Part shown: piece after piece, positions 33,803 through 42,737 of the stretch | Position numbering within the stretch: the first letter of the stretch is position 1 | Layout of the letters: each line of letters starts with the position of its first letter | Origin: Planctomycetia bacterium | GTDB lineage: Bacteria > Planctomycetota > Phycisphaerae > Phycisphaerales > SM1A02 | Length of the DNA stretch: 64,000 nt | Assembly (NCBI GenBank): GCA_005787685.1 | Contig: SYAC01000034.1 | Coordinates: 57,916-121,915 of the forward strand | Reading direction: 5' to 3' | Notes under the pieces: model-generated | Database searches by the model: none | The model's input: the letters and a program-made list of their open reading frames with translations, nothing else | What the model was told of the DNA's origin: nothing | Program-made: the position numbers and the translations under genes

Positions 33803-34696
33803 ATGGCATTTGATTCACTCACCTACGCGTGGAATCACTCCGAATTGCTTCGGCCTGCGTTGGAAGGACGCTTTGCCACTGACGCACATGCTGGTTGGAG
33901 CCGTCTGGACACCAGCTTTGACTCGCTTGCGCAAGCCGTGCATCCCCTCAAAGGCGCCATTGTGTGCGGCATCCATTGCGTCACTTTAGGCGTGCGCGTT
34001 CCGCACCCGGACATTGCCGCAGCCGTGGCGCACGATCCATTTCGGCTGGTTGGTTTCGCGGGCATTGATCCACTGGCGCATGATTGGAGCGAACAACTTG
34101 CACAGGCGAGTACGTTCAACTTGCAGGGCATTTGCGTCGCGCCCGCGGCGCAAGGAATCCATCCATCCCATCCTGAGGCCATGAAACTTTGGCAACGCTG
34201 CGAAGCCGAGGGGCGACCCGTGATCTCACTTCCATTGGGTGCGTCCATTGGATCTGCGCCCATTGATTTTGCGCGGCCCAGCGCGTGGGATGAACCGGCG
34301 CGGCGATTTCCAAAATTAAAAATTGTCATTGGCGGATTCGGGTGGCCATGGACGGACGAGTGTCTGGCCATGTTGACGCGCCATTCGCAATTATTCACGG
34401 AAACTTCCTTGTTGGTGGCGCGACCATGGCGATTATTGCCCGCGCTTGCCGACGCGCAATCGCTGGGAGTGCTGCAACAAATCTTGCCCGGCAGCGGATT
34501 TCCATTTCACACGCCAAGCGCCGCGTTGCAGAGCATTTTAACGGTGAATCGCTGGGCGAATGAGGCCGGACCACGCCTGAGTCCGGTGTCGCTGCGCGCA
34601 ATCACGCAACGCAATATCTTCCACGCTTTAGGAATTCACCCCCCGCTGCTTGCTCCCAAGGAATTCACCCCGCCTCAAGCCGAAGAACCACTTTGA
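33803..34696 (+). CDS. Amidohydrolase-2-like protein lacking its metal ligands
   Basis: The 297 residues follow the TIM-barrel layout of the ACMSD/amidohydrolase-2 family: VGFAGIDPLAHDWSEQL, NLQGICVAPAAQGIHPSHPEAMKLWQRCEAEGRPV, RFPKLKIVIGGFGWPW and ILPGSGFPF. The expected ligands are absent. There is no N-terminal HxH, the usual GH before G(W)P is GG, and the usual GSD/GTD is GSG. It may be a pseudoenzyme or a metal-free binding protein. It follows ubiE by 12 bp, and its TGA overlaps a TTG start of the next gene, so it is part of a small operon. Confidence 0.75.
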   Translation: MAFDSLTYAWNHSELLRPALEGRFATDAHAGWSRLDTSFDSLAQAVHPLKGAIVCGIHCVTLGVRVPHPDIAAAVAHDPFRLVGFAGIDPLAHDWSEQLAQASTFNLQGICVAPAAQGIHPSHPEAMKLWQRCEAEGRPVISLPLGASIGSAPIDFARPSAWDEPARRFPKLKIVIGGFGWPWTDECLAMLTRHSQLFTETSLLVARPWRLLPALADAQSLGVLQQILPGSGFPFHTPSAALQSILTVNRWANEAGPRLSPVSLRAITQRNIFHALGIHPPLLAPKEFTPPQAEEPL

Positions 34697-35349
34697 ACAA
34701 ATCGACACTTCATCCATTTCTGCTTGCGGCCACCACCATGTTCTTGGCGGTTGCGTTGCAAGGCTGCTACTCCATTCAGTGGCCATGGTCTAAGGGAACA
34801 AACTTAACCACCGCGGGTCTGGCTCCCAATCCCATCAAGCTGGAATTTCAACCCAAGCAATGCATTTACACGGTGGAACCAGCGCAAACAACTTTTTTTC
34901 TAAGCGACTTCACTCCCGAAGAATTGGCCGCGGGAGGCGACTTGACCGGACAGGTGATCAACATTCAACTGCTGTGGGAGCCGCGTCCGGGATACACACC
35001 GCTGGATCCCACCACAACCAATGTGTCCATTCGACTTCTGGTTTTCTCCAAAGGTGAGGTTGGCATGTACGGCGGCGGCGGATTCGCCTGGCCACGTGGC
35101 TCGCCTGGTGAAACGGACATGCAACTCAAGATGACCGGCAGCAATCTTTCGCTGATCGCCAAGACCAAGGACTTTGTGGATTTGCTCAGTCCCGGCGAAA
35201 TGCTAGGCAGCGTCGACGCAACATTTAACACGCAAGCTGCCATTGTGATGCGACGAACCGCTAGCCAAATTATTACAAATAAGTTGGGGGTGGTGAGATG
35301 GGTGAACTTGCCCCAGCAGGGCGATATGAACTTGGCCGCGGCGCATTAA
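34693..35349 (+). CDS. Lipoprotein of unknown function
   Basis: The start is a TTG overlapping the previous stop (TTGA). The N-terminus is a lipoprotein signal (FLLAATTMFLAVALQGC, lipobox LQGC) and the mature part of about 190 residues is beta-rich. It includes FFLSDFTPEELAAGG, VINIQLLWEPRPGYTPLD and VSIRLLVFSKGEVGMYGG, plus a terminal segment rich in hydrophobic strands. I recognise no family. The TTG start is uncertain, but no later start would keep the full signal peptide. The stop codon region overlaps the stop of the convergent Nudix gene (TTAA). Confidence 0.7.
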   Translation: MNKSTLHPFLLAATTMFLAVALQGCYSIQWPWSKGTNLTTAGLAPNPIKLEFQPKQCIYTVEPAQTTFFLSDFTPEELAAGGDLTGQVINIQLLWEPRPGYTPLDPTTTNVSIRLLVFSKGEVGMYGGGGFAWPRGSPGETDMQLKMTGSNLSLIAKTKDFVDLLSPGEMLGSVDATFNTQAAIVMRRTASQIITNKLGVVRWVNLPQQGDMNLAAAH

Positions 35350-36056
35350 ACCGCCTGGTTATTTTCCATTATTCGCCGCGCAATTTCCTGCATTTGACGC
35401 GCGCACGCTGACATGGGTTCTGGCATGCTGGCAAGAGCAACCATTTCCAGTTTTTGATACTCCCAATTGGGTGGAGCGTCTGGTGGCTGCGTCATGGCAA
35501 GTTCATGCGCAATTTCCCAGGTTGCCACCACGGGATCAAAGAACAATGCTTGCGCAATGGCGCGCCCCTTGGCTTGCACGCCGCACTCCTCCAGCAATTC
35601 GCGCTCAATACCAACGGCGGGGTCTTCATTCGGCTCAACACCACCCGCGGGCGCGAACTCCCATTGATTGGGATAACTGGCGCAGTTGGCGGCGCGCAAC
35701 CCCACCAAAACATTTCCATTCCAGTGGGCAACGGCGCGCGTGCCCAGACCAACAAATCCACTTGCAATTCCAACCAGACGCACCGCGTTCATGCGGTAGG
35801 TTGTGGGCGCCACATGGATTGTGGCTCCGCCATGGCCATCGCGATGAACGCCCACAACGTGAAACACTGGACCATCGCTGAGTTTGGAATTGCCCTGGCG
35901 CAGTTGTTGCCACGCGTCATCGATCAACTGCGTGGCACACGCAGCCACAAATGGATCGTCGCCCACAAGAATGCGCGGCGGACGGCGCAGCCATACCAAG
36001 CGCTGTGCAAGATTGGCATAGGGAGCATCACTCACGGCATTTCCTTGACAATCCAT
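35346..36056 (-). CDS. Nudix hydrolase with an unusual N-terminal half
   Basis: The 236-residue protein has a complete Nudix box, GGVEPNEDPAVGIERELLEE followed by CGV, fitting GX5EX7REUXEEXGU, in its C-terminal half. Just upstream is the typical strand pattern AVAHWNGNVLVGLRA. The N-terminal roughly 100 residues resemble no other domain I know. Nudix enzymes cleave nucleoside diphosphates linked to other groups, and this one's substrate cannot be predicted. Its stop overlaps that of the convergent lipoprotein gene. It lies 26 bp downstream of the POT transporter's termination point but begins separately. Confidence 0.87.
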   Translation of the reverse strand: MDCQGNAVSDAPYANLAQRLVWLRRPPRILVGDDPFVAACATQLIDDAWQQLRQGNSKLSDGPVFHVVGVHRDGHGGATIHVAPTTYRMNAVRLVGIASGFVGLGTRAVAHWNGNVLVGLRAANCASYPNQWEFAPAGGVEPNEDPAVGIERELLEECGVQAKGRAIAQALFFDPVVATWEIAHELAMTQPPDAPPNWEYQKLEMVALASMPEPMSACARQMQEIARRIMENNQAV

Positions 36057-36082
36057 GCGCGCACGAGATGCATGTTCACCAC

Positions 36083-37702
36083 CTAGGTCGTCGCGGCGTT
36101 GGCATCATCCTGTAAATATTCACGCGGCTTGTACAGCACCACCACAAAGATGAACAAGACCGTAGCGCCAATCATGAGTTTGGTGAAAAACCAGTAGTAA
36201 TTGGCTCCAACCAGCGTGGAATTGCCATTGTCATCCATGGTGAATCGGTTGACGGCGGCGGTGAATAAATTACCCAGCGACACCGACAACAAGTAGAAGC
36301 TCATGATGAGCGACTTCATTTGCTTTGGCGCCTGCGTGTAACTGAACTCAAGACATGTGATGGATACCAATACCTCCGCCGCCGTGATCACCACATAGGC
36401 GAGAAGTTGCCAGCCAACAGTGGGCCAATTCGCGCGGTGGATGGTTCCATCCTTCATCACAGCCACACCCGCCTTGGTGACGGATTTTGAAAGAGCCACC
36501 GCGCTGGCGTTCACCGAATCAGCGCCGGGCTTCACGGCGCTTGCCGCTTCCAAATCAGCCGCGCTGGCGTTGTTTTGATTTTCGCGCATCAACTTGCAGG
36601 TGGCCGCCACATCCAGCTCGCCACGCATCAACATTGGCGCGGTGAGTTCATCAAAGCGCGCCTCTTCCTTGTCGATCAATCCTTGCGCATACGAGGCAAC
36701 GGCGAATGAAACCACGGTGAGCGCGAAGCCCATTAAAATTTTTCGCAGCGGCGTGAGCTTGACCACCTTGGACAGCAGCGGATAAATCAAATAGGCGAAC
36801 AGCGGAATATAAATAAGAATGAGCAGCGGATTGATGGCTTGCACTTGACTTTCGAGCCAGCGAATGCCAAGAAAATCCAAGTTCATTTGCTGCGCCTGTT
36901 GCACCCATGCTCCACCGCCTTGGTCATACAGCGACCAAAACACGGCCACGAACAAATAAATTGGAATCAACTTGAAGATGGCTTGCAAACCTGACTTGCC
37001 GAAGGTTTCACCAAAATACTGCAGCCCGCGCGGCTGAATGTGCGTGAATTTCTTGCGCCCCATCCAGAACACCAGCGTGGCCAGCGCCATTAAAATTCCA
37101 GGAACGCCAAAGGCCCAACCCGCTCCGTAGTTTTTCAGCAACCACGGCGTGAGCAGCGTTGAGAAAAAAGAGCCGAAGTTAATCGCGAAATAAAACCAGC
37201 CAAATATCTTTTCAATCAAATGTTTATTGGAGCGTCCAAATTGATCGCCCACATGCGCGCTCACGCAAGGCTTGATGCCGCCAGAGCCAATGGCGATCAA
37301 CACAAGTCCCGCCACCATCCAACCTTTGGGATCCAAGGTGGCGCTCAGCGCCGCGCTCGGCATGTCGATCAATGCCAGGCACAAATGTCCGACGCAATAC
37401 ACCGTTGAAAGCAGCATAATGGTGTGATATTTGCCCAAGAATGCGTCCGCAATAATGGCTCCAATGATCGGAAAGAGATAAGCGCTGGCCACAAACAGGT
37501 GCATCCATTCGCGCGCCTCGGTGTCGGTCATGTAGTTGGGTTGACCTTGCGCCGACAACAAATACTGGGTCATAAACACCACCAGAATGGTCTTCATTCC
37601 ATAAAAGGAAAAACGCTCGGCGGCCTCGTTGCCAACAATATAGGAAATTCCCGCGGGCATTCCCGAGGTTTCCATGGGCTTGGTTCGATATGTGGTTGAC
37701 AT
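36083..37702 (-). CDS. Proton-dependent oligopeptide transporter (POT/PTR2 family)
   Basis: The ATG at 37702 gives 539 aa and the start MSTTYRTKPMETSGMP, then IVGNEAAERFSFYGMKTILV with the POT signature ExxERFxYYG. A second POT signature is WFYFAINFGSFFSTLLTPWLL. Fourteen or so hydrophobic helices are visible, with a cytoplasmic loop of about 85 hydrophilic residues between the halves. The family symports di- and tripeptides or drugs with protons. A cytosolic asparaginase fragment lies just upstream but no peptide-related operon is evident. The substrate remains unproven. Confidence 0.9.
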   Translation of the reverse strand: MSTTYRTKPMETSGMPAGISYIVGNEAAERFSFYGMKTILVVFMTQYLLSAQGQPNYMTDTEAREWMHLFVASAYLFPIIGAIIADAFLGKYHTIMLLSTVYCVGHLCLALIDMPSAALSATLDPKGWMVAGLVLIAIGSGGIKPCVSAHVGDQFGRSNKHLIEKIFGWFYFAINFGSFFSTLLTPWLLKNYGAGWAFGVPGILMALATLVFWMGRKKFTHIQPRGLQYFGETFGKSGLQAIFKLIPIYLFVAVFWSLYDQGGGAWVQQAQQMNLDFLGIRWLESQVQAINPLLILIYIPLFAYLIYPLLSKVVKLTPLRKILMGFALTVVSFAVASYAQGLIDKEEARFDELTAPMLMRGELDVAATCKLMRENQNNASAADLEAASAVKPGADSVNASAVALSKSVTKAGVAVMKDGTIHRANWPTVGWQLLAYVVITAAEVLVSITCLEFSYTQAPKQMKSLIMSFYLLSVSLGNLFTAAVNRFTMDDNGNSTLVGANYYWFFTKLMIGATVLFIFVVVLYKPREYLQDDANAATT

Positions 37703-37815
37703 AAATAAAGCGAGTGTAGGGAAATTTTTACAAGCGTGTGCAATCACCAGCGTGCTTGATTAGAAACTTCGCGCGCCGGGCATGCGATACTGGACGCCTT
37801 GGTCCCCCGCCTCAT

Positions 37816-38337
37816 TTATGCATGATTTTTCACAAAGGCCATGCTGGCCAAGTCCTTTATGACGCCAGGAAATTGCAGCACCTGATTGTGCATGACCACA
37901 TACACGCCAGGCGAGAGAATCTGCACGGCCAGCAGTGCTTCGGTGAGATTTTGCGTGGCATCGGTCTTGCGAAGCTCCCATGGACGCATCGCGCCAGTGA
38001 AGATCACCGGCTTCATGGCCACGCCACTGGCCTGCAAAAGTCGTAACGCGCGCTCGCCACTATTGGCCAACCGATCAGTGCCGTGCACAACCACCACCCC
38101 ATCGTGGCTCTTGCATTGCTTGAGCACTTCAGCGGCGATCAAGTCGTGATCGGCGTCGCTCATATCCAAGCTGTCCTTATTCATCAGCGCAATGCGTGTC
38201 ACGGACTTCACGCCCCGCAACTCAAGTTGTGTCAACATGACATCAAGCACGCTGAGTTGGTTCTGCAGTGTGCCGCCCAGTTCCTGGTAGGTCTTTTCAA
38301 TGGTGCCGCCGGTGGAGATAAGCGCGATCTTTTTCAT
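37816..38337 (-). CDS. Half-length asparaginase-like protein (N-terminal domain only)
   Basis: The 173 residues match only the N-terminal domain of asparaginase I/II: MKKIALISTGGTIEK with the nucleophilic Thr, DGVVVVHGTDRLA, KPVIFTGAMRP. A full enzyme has about 330 residues. Here the frame ends with LASMAFVKNHA, so there is no C-terminal domain. Short asparaginase-domain proteins of this size exist in other bacteria, so it may be functional and not a broken gene. Whether it hydrolyses asparagine alone, or with a partner, is unknown. It lies 114 bp upstream of the POT gene on the same strand. Confidence 0.82.
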   Translation of the reverse strand: MKKIALISTGGTIEKTYQELGGTLQNQLSVLDVMLTQLELRGVKSVTRIALMNKDSLDMSDADHDLIAAEVLKQCKSHDGVVVVHGTDRLANSGERALRLLQASGVAMKPVIFTGAMRPWELRKTDATQNLTEALLAVQILSPGVYVVMHNQVLQFPGVIKDLASMAFVKNHA

Positions 38338-38488
38338 TGGGCGAGAGCATAGAAAGTTTCACGGCATAGCCGCGCATATTTTTTTGCGCCGCCCGAATGA
38401 TTGGCGCGCGGTGGCCGCGGTTTGAAAAATTGGTTACCGTTGGCGCGCGTGGCGCAAACACAACAGCACCAAGGCTTGACAGCCACAA

Positions 38489-40801
38489 TCAACCTTCAAT
38501 GAGTCGTTCTTCGGGCGCCAAACACACTTGGTCGGTGCAAATCTGCATACGAACGCCCAGTCGCAGCGGTCGCGGCGTGGGCCGCGGAGTGATCACCTCA
38601 ACATGGATCACAACCTTCCCTTTATAACACTGCGAGCCATCGGGGAGTTGTGTCGGCAAGGGGAACCCGCATTTCAATTGCACGCCACTATCATGCGCGA
38701 CAATATCCAAACCGCACAACAACGCGCTTGCGCTTGTCTTTGCATTCTGCTGCGCCGCAACATGGTGGCCCGCGTCAATGTCTAGGCGCAACTCAAAATC
38801 ATCAAAGGAGTGATTCATGGCGACAAGTTCCATGCGAACAGGCGTGGGCGCTGCGCCACCAGGAACGCGCTCAGGCAACAAGGCGCGCAACTCACGCGCG
38901 GCCATCAACGAGCGCGCGGCGGAAGTTGGCTTCTGCGCGATGGTTCCACTTGCGCGATCGAGCCCCGCGAAGGCGCGTTGCGCCCAGATATTATTTTGAG
39001 TCAGCTGAGCCAGCGTGACCATGCACTGCGTGATCATGCCCGCGCCCGAGGGAACCGCGCCATCATCCATGCCGCTAATGGCGACAATGCGGCCGCTGTC
39101 ATTGGCAAGAGCCTCGACCCAACCCAAATCCACATTCCAAAATTGTTCATAGGCGCTTTGCACAATCGCGCTGGCATATTGCAACCAATGTGGATCATCG
39201 GTTGCGCGCGCCAAAGCCAACAAACCCGAAGCCAAACAGGCGTAATCCTCTAGATACCCAGCGCCGCTGACAACGCCATCCTTGGCCGATCGATACAGCG
39301 TCGCGCCGGCAGGAGCCGCCATGGAACGCGTGTTGTTTGCATCATTCATGGGCGCGGCGATTGGCGTTGACACCCAGCACTGCGCCAACACATCCGTGGC
39401 CGCGCGCGCCGCAGCGTCAATCCAGCGTGGCTGCTTGCACAATCGACCCGCTTCCGCCAGTCCTTCAATGGCAAGACCATTCCAACCCGTGATCAGCGTG
39501 GTGTCCATGCGCGGCGATTTGCGCGACGCTCGCTGCGCAAGCAACGCTTGACGAACCGCTTTGTAACGCTCATGCCACAGCGCGGGCTGCATATGCAACG
39601 ACTTGGCAAGCTTTTCTGGCCGTGCCCGCAATAGCAACACAAACTTTGGCTCATCTTCCGGATGGTGAGGGTCGCGAAAGTTAGGCGAGGCGTTCAGGCC
39701 AAAGGCGTCGACGGCCAGCGGGACATCATGCGTCAGGCCCGCCATCTGCAGCGCGTGCGTGACTTCATATTTGGACCAAATAAAATTCAACCCCTCGCGA
39801 CCATCCACCTCGGCGTCAATGGCGGACATGAAACCACCGCTGGGCAAGCACATGACGCCCAATAAAAATTCCGCCAACTCGCTTGTGATCGAGGCGAAAA
39901 AATCATCGCCACCTTGCGCGGTTTGGCGGGCGTACAACAAGAGCAACTGCCCCTGGTCGTACAACATCTTTTCAAAGTGCGGCACCGTCCATGTGGCGTC
40001 CACGGCGTAGCGATGAAAGCCGCCATCAAGTTGGTCACGCACTCCGCCCAGAGCCATGCCATCCAGGGTGCGAATGAGCGCGGATTGCGATATTTGAGGG
40101 GCGTTTGCCTGCAAAAATAGTGGCAATGAAGGCTGCGGAAATTTGGGCGCGCCGCCAAAGCCTCCGTTGACCGCGTCATGAAACGACAGCAACGCGCGCG
40201 CCGTGTTCATTTGCAACTCCTCATCAAGCGGCTTGCGCTGCGCGGACAATTGCAACTCTTGCTCAATCAGACGCGTGAGCTCGTTGGCTTGTGCCTGGAT
40301 ATCGATGCGCTTGGAACTCCACGCTTGAGACATGCGTGAAAGCAACTGGGGAAAACTTATCCTTCCATGCGCGGGGGTTGGCGGGAAATACGTGCCCGCA
40401 AAAAATGGTCGCAATGTGGTGGGATCAAGAAAAACATGGAGCGGCCACCCACCACTGGATCGACCTTCGGTGATAGCCGTGAACACTTGGCACGCGGTCA
40501 TCCATAGCGCGTCAAGATCAGGCCGCTGCTCGCGGTCCACTTTCACGCACACATAGTGCTCGTCCATCAAGCGCGCAATATCGGGGTCTTCAAAACATTC
40601 GCGCTCCATGACATGGCACCAATAGCATGTGCTATACCCAGAACTCACCAACAGCGGCACATCGCGTAGTCGCGCCTTGGCAATCGCCGCATCGCCCCAC
40701 GGATGCCACGGCACCGGATTGAACGCATGCTGCAACAGATACGGACTTTTCTCATTGACTAAAAAATTGGATGACTGATTCATCGCATTGTGCTCAGGCA
40801 T
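38489..40801 (-). CDS. Thioredoxin-domain protein DUF255 (YyaL/SSP411 family)
   Basis: The 770-residue protein starts with SPYLLQHAFNPVPWHPWG and the pseudo-thioredoxin site SGYSTCYWCHVMERECFED, then REQRPDLDALWM. All are standard for DUF255. The remaining roughly 550 residues form the six-hairpin glycosidase-like barrel, with GGFGGAPKFPQPS, VPHFEKMLYDQGQLLLLYA and GWNGLAIEGLAEAGRL. Homologues include bacterial YyaL and mammalian SPATA20 of unsettled function, probably cytosolic. ATG 40801 is used; ATG 40783 is a good alternative. Confidence 0.92.
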   Translation of the reverse strand: MPEHNAMNQSSNFLVNEKSPYLLQHAFNPVPWHPWGDAAIAKARLRDVPLLVSSGYSTCYWCHVMERECFEDPDIARLMDEHYVCVKVDREQRPDLDALWMTACQVFTAITEGRSSGGWPLHVFLDPTTLRPFFAGTYFPPTPAHGRISFPQLLSRMSQAWSSKRIDIQAQANELTRLIEQELQLSAQRKPLDEELQMNTARALLSFHDAVNGGFGGAPKFPQPSLPLFLQANAPQISQSALIRTLDGMALGGVRDQLDGGFHRYAVDATWTVPHFEKMLYDQGQLLLLYARQTAQGGDDFFASITSELAEFLLGVMCLPSGGFMSAIDAEVDGREGLNFIWSKYEVTHALQMAGLTHDVPLAVDAFGLNASPNFRDPHHPEDEPKFVLLLRARPEKLAKSLHMQPALWHERYKAVRQALLAQRASRKSPRMDTTLITGWNGLAIEGLAEAGRLCKQPRWIDAAARAATDVLAQCWVSTPIAAPMNDANNTRSMAAPAGATLYRSAKDGVVSGAGYLEDYACLASGLLALARATDDPHWLQYASAIVQSAYEQFWNVDLGWVEALANDSGRIVAISGMDDGAVPSGAGMITQCMVTLAQLTQNNIWAQRAFAGLDRASGTIAQKPTSAARSLMAARELRALLPERVPGGAAPTPVRMELVAMNHSFDDFELRLDIDAGHHVAAQQNAKTSASALLCGLDIVAHDSGVQLKCGFPLPTQLPDGSQCYKGKVVIHVEVITPRPTPRPLRLGVRMQICTDQVCLAPEERLIEG

Positions 40802-40898
40802 GGGCCACAGCTTTCAAATTCCATGATGGGGCAACCTGCCACAGACACAGTTCGCGGCAAATACCGCCGTTCTGCGCGCTAAGAGCAATATCAAAACC

Positions 40899-41708
40899 AT
40901 GCATGAAGTGGTGATTAGCATAGCCGTGAGCCGATACATCATTGTGCTAATTCCACTGTTGGCGCTGACTTGGTTTGGGTCGTTTCTGTCCATTGGCAGC
41001 GGCGCGGTTTTGTGGGCATTTGGCGGTCGCATTGTTGCTCGCGCGGTGGTTGCGGGTGGATTTATTGGCGGAATACCTGCCGGCGTTTTTTTAAGTCAAT
41101 GGATGGGACTCACCTGGCTGCCGCCGTGGGGTGGCGCAATTATTGGAGCGTTCGCCGGAGTTATTCTGGCGTTGCTTGCGTATCGATTCGCTCTTGCGAT
41201 CACCGTCATGATCGTCGCCGCGCTGGTGGCCGCCATTATTTCCTCGGCCATTATTGATCGCGGCCTCATCGCTGCCGATCCAACCCGCGCCATCGCCGAA
41301 CATCGCGCGGGTGGTTTAACCGATGCGCTTGCCGCCGCGTGGACGCCAAACACCAGCGACGTGCTCACGCTGAAGGATCGAACACTTGATGCGTACAATC
41401 GATTTTGGAATACGCTTGATCCGCCAGAGCGCACGCTCTTTGGCGCTTCCATTCCAGCGTGTGGGCTGGTGGGATTGTTCCTTGGTTTATTCATGCGCCG
41501 CAGCGCGGAGATTGCCGTGACCGCCACCGCCGGCAGCTTGCTTATGTCTTGGGGCTTGGCACAGTTGTGGGGCGCGGGTTCGCCGCGGCTTCCAACATGG
41601 GCATTTGCCACGACCGTGCTTGCATTTGTTGGATTTGTGATGCAATCCTATTTGCTCGGCAATGCAAAATCGGCGACGCCCGAAAACAAATCCACGGACA
41701 ACGCATAA
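40899..41708 (+). CDS. Multi-spanning membrane protein of unknown function (DUF4203/TMEM198-like)
   Basis: The 269 residues contain about seven hydrophobic segments. The Gly-rich helix GSGAVLWAFGGRIVARAVVAG is followed by PPWGGAIIGAFAGVILALLAYRFAL. This glycine-zipper pattern resembles DUF4203/TMEM198-type proteins. A hydrophilic loop (about 120-180) interrupts the helices, and the C-terminus is short and polar. No ribosome-binding site is obvious before the ATG. It is divergent from the DUF255 gene and followed by an SRPBCC gene. Function cannot be guessed. Confidence 0.62.
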   Translation: MHEVVISIAVSRYIIVLIPLLALTWFGSFLSIGSGAVLWAFGGRIVARAVVAGGFIGGIPAGVFLSQWMGLTWLPPWGGAIIGAFAGVILALLAYRFALAITVMIVAALVAAIISSAIIDRGLIAADPTRAIAEHRAGGLTDALAAAWTPNTSDVLTLKDRTLDAYNRFWNTLDPPERTLFGASIPACGLVGLFLGLFMRRSAEIAVTATAGSLLMSWGLAQLWGAGSPRLPTWAFATTVLAFVGFVMQSYLLGNAKSATPENKSTDNA

Positions 41709-41765
41709 ACACAAACTTCCCTTCTTCCCTGCACCACCATGTCATCTTTGCGATAGGCTTTATGC

Positions 41766-42227
41766 GTGGTACGAAAAGAGAACAACGGAATTTGGATCAC
41801 GCTCAAAGAAACGATTGCGGCCCACCACGAGGATGTGTTCGCTTGCCTCACCAACGCCGATGGCTTGACACGCTGGCTCACACTTGCGGCCGAAGTAGAT
41901 CTGCGCAAAGGTGGAACCATGAAGTTGGGTTGGGACTCCAAGTTCCGCCGCTCGTTTGAAGTGCCCATTCTTGAATTTGATCCCGGTGGCAAAGTCACCT
42001 GGAGTTGGCCCGTTGGCCTAGACGATGAGGCTGTTCCCATTGAATGGACCGTCACACCCGAATCCGAGGAGGGCGCTCGCGTGATTCACCGCCATGGACC
42101 GTTTCTTGACAACTCGGACATGCTCCTGGTTGCCGCCAACGACGCAGAAAGTTGGCGCTGGTACATGTGCAATCTTCGCACTGTGCTCGAGGCGAAAGTC
42201 GATATGAGAAAAGAACGACCACTTTAA
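41766..42227 (+). CDS. SRPBCC/AHSA1-type protein
   Basis: A GTG at 41766 opens this 153-residue protein. The pattern ETIAAHHEDVFACLTNADGLTRW and the middle LRKGGTMKLGW, VPILEFDPGGKVTWSW, then a C-terminal long helix, are typical of the SRPBCC superfamily (AHSA1/YndB/CalC-like). These bind hydrophobic small molecules or act as Hsp90 activators. The gene has no neighbour that fixes its role; the next gene begins 16 bp later and may be co-transcribed. A better start was not found. Confidence 0.78.
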   Translation: MVRKENNGIWITLKETIAAHHEDVFACLTNADGLTRWLTLAAEVDLRKGGTMKLGWDSKFRRSFEVPILEFDPGGKVTWSWPVGLDDEAVPIEWTVTPESEEGARVIHRHGPFLDNSDMLLVAANDAESWRWYMCNLRTVLEAKVDMRKERPL

Positions 42228-42243
42228 TCGCAAAGGAAACACC

Positions 42244-42681
42244 ATGCCCCCACTTCGCACCATTTTTTTCGCCTGCATCTCGCTCAGTTATTCCATGCTG
42301 CTATTTGGAACCGCCATGTTGGGATTCAAACTCACCACGCAAAGCGAAACTGGCTGGTCGGCGGGGCTTTTGCCCTTCATTTTGGGAGTTCTGAGCCTGG
42401 TGTTGACGGTCATGAGTCTACTGATCAAACGCAATTACAAAGTAGGCATGGTGGGCATTCATTTGGCCATGATCATGCCATTGGTTGGCGCGGTTTTGCT
42501 TGGCATGCGGGCTTGGAATCTGTATCAAAAGACCGAACAGGGCACGCATGTCACACTATCCGGAATGATGGCCGTGACAAGCATCTATGTATTCGTAGCC
42601 ATGATTTTGATGCGGCCCAAGAAGCAAGAAGCGCCTAGCACAATGGACGCGGAGGAAAAAGTGATCAACAGCGTGTCATGA
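42244..42681 (+). CDS. Small four-helix membrane protein of unknown function
   Basis: The ATG has AAAGGA 6 nt upstream. Four hydrophobic helices fill most of the 145 residues: FFACISLSYSMLLFGTAMLG, LLPFILGVLSLVLTVMSLL, VGIHLAMIMPLVGAVLLG and MMAVTSIYVFVAMILM. The C-terminus is acidic and polar. The layout is reminiscent of TMEM14-like proteins, though no motif is specific. It follows the SRPBCC gene closely. Confidence 0.65.
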   Translation: MPPLRTIFFACISLSYSMLLFGTAMLGFKLTTQSETGWSAGLLPFILGVLSLVLTVMSLLIKRNYKVGMVGIHLAMIMPLVGAVLLGMRAWNLYQKTEQGTHVTLSGMMAVTSIYVFVAMILMRPKKQEAPSTMDAEEKVINSVS

Positions 42682-42737
42682 TTTCAAGCGCCTTGCCCAA
42701 ATCATTTCAAATGCCATGCGCTTCGCTCCGCACACAT

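Noticed and set aside
38361..38385. CGGC-ATA-GCCG stem followed by seven T residues
   Set aside because: Only four base pairs, and no plus-strand gene ends there. Probably chance.
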